6,703 nucleotides of DNA from an uncultured Polyangiaceae bacterium (lineage in GTDB: Bacteria > Myxococcota_A > Polyangia > Polyangiales > Houyiibacteriaceae): the NCBI GenBank assembly GCA_947258625.1, contig CAMYJN010000131.1, positions 1 through 6,703 of the forward strand, given 5' to 3'. Below are positions 6,347-6,703 of the stretch, piece by piece (position 1 is the first letter of the stretch; each line of letters starts with the position of its first letter). Position numbers and translations under genes: made by a program. The notes beneath the pieces were generated by a model, which was not told the origin of the DNA, made no database searches, and saw only the letters and a list, made by a program, of their open reading frames with translations.

Positions 6347-6703
6347 TCAGTCCGCGCTGGTGGGCAATTCGACGAGCACGCGGCGCGTTCCAATCAGAGT
6401 CGAGGTGCGTACGATCTGTTCGACCTCGGCCGACGTCACGCCCCGGTAGACCACCGCGTCGCGGCGCACCAAACTCTGAGCGTCGGCAACGACGGCTTCT
6501 TGCTTAGCGAGGTCGTCGGGCAGCGTGACCACGAGGTAATGGGCGAACTGAAAGCCGAGCTTGTCGGAGTCGCAAACGTCGATGTCAGGCGCGCCTCCGG
6601 CGTAGAGCTTTTCGACGAAAGTCTCCACATAGTCTGGCCGGCGAACGTATTGTCGAGTTGCGGACGAGCCTACGTACTCGCGCGCCTCGTGGAGCTCGCA
6701 GTC
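6347..6703 (-). CDS. Unrecognised protein, C-terminal part only
   Basis: An open frame runs from the window edge to a TGA at 6347-6349, giving the last 118 residues of a protein whose start lies outside the window. A GTG at 6628 is in frame, but the frame stays open upstream of it in protein-like sequence (for example EAREYVGSSATRQYVRRPDY), so I treat the gene as truncated by the edge rather than starting there. The visible part is soluble and mixed in charge, with no membrane segment, signal or repeat. It contains DKLGFQFAHYLVVTLPDDLAKQ and DAVVYRGVTSAEVEQIVRT stretches, the latter followed by a strand-like RRVLVELP near the end. I cannot assign it to a family. Same-strand placement 85 bases before sucC leaves open whether it shares a transcript with the TCA genes. 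Codon choice looks like that of its neighbours. Confidence 0.65.
   Translation of the reverse strand, partial: DCELHEAREYVGSSATRQYVRRPDYVETFVEKLYAGGAPDIDVCDSDKLGFQFAHYLVVTLPDDLAKQEAVVADAQSLVRRDAVVYRGVTSAEVEQIVRTSTLIGTRRVLVELPTSAD

Noticed and set aside
1..6703. Mobile element, CRISPR array, tRNA/rRNA, or defence or biosynthetic system
   Set aside because: No transposase or integrase motif, terminal inverted repeats, regularly spaced repeats or RNA-gene signature was seen; the window is almost fully explained by the minus-strand genes.

Overview
The window is a GC-rich (roughly 60% by eye) stretch of bacterial chromosome in which every gene I can support lies on the minus strand. Read in transcription order (from high to low coordinates) it holds: the C-terminal end of an unrecognised protein (6703-6347); sucC and sucD, the two subunits of succinyl-CoA synthetase; mdh, malate dehydrogenase; an alpha/beta-hydrolase of the haloalkane dehalogenase/epoxide hydrolase type; ndk, nucleoside diphosphate kinase; dapD, tetrahydrodipicolinate N-succinyltransferase; a small soluble GT34-like glycosyltransferase; and the first 49 codons of an exported protein that looks like a TRAP-type solute-binding protein, cut by the window edge.

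From sucC to the glycosyltransferase the gaps are only 5, 26, 36, 59, 3 and 10 bases. Most starts carry a clear Shine-Dalgarno sequence, so this reads as one operon of seven genes. The only larger gap on its 5' side (6262-6346) is the natural place for its promoter. The 68 bases between the glycosyltransferase and the exported protein may mark the end of the unit, but no convincing terminator is visible there.

The core is central metabolism. SucCD interconverts succinyl-CoA and succinate with NTP formation, Mdh makes oxaloacetate, Ndk balances nucleoside triphosphates, and DapD consumes succinyl-CoA in the diaminopimelate/lysine pathway. The shared metabolite succinyl-CoA, plus oxaloacetate as precursor of aspartate, makes the grouping chemically coherent. 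The hydrolase and the glycosyltransferase are the accessory members and the least expected.

The organism is a Gram-negative-type bacterium using the succinylase branch of lysine synthesis. The gene content and protein style would suit a myxobacterial, deltaproteobacterial or related uncultured lineage, but this is an impression and not proven by the sequence. I see no mobile element, CRISPR array, tRNA, rRNA or phage gene, and no clearly novel multi-gene system. The points most worth a second look are the hydrolase's altered active site, the coupling of a glycosyltransferase to dapD, and the succinyl-CoA logic of the operon.
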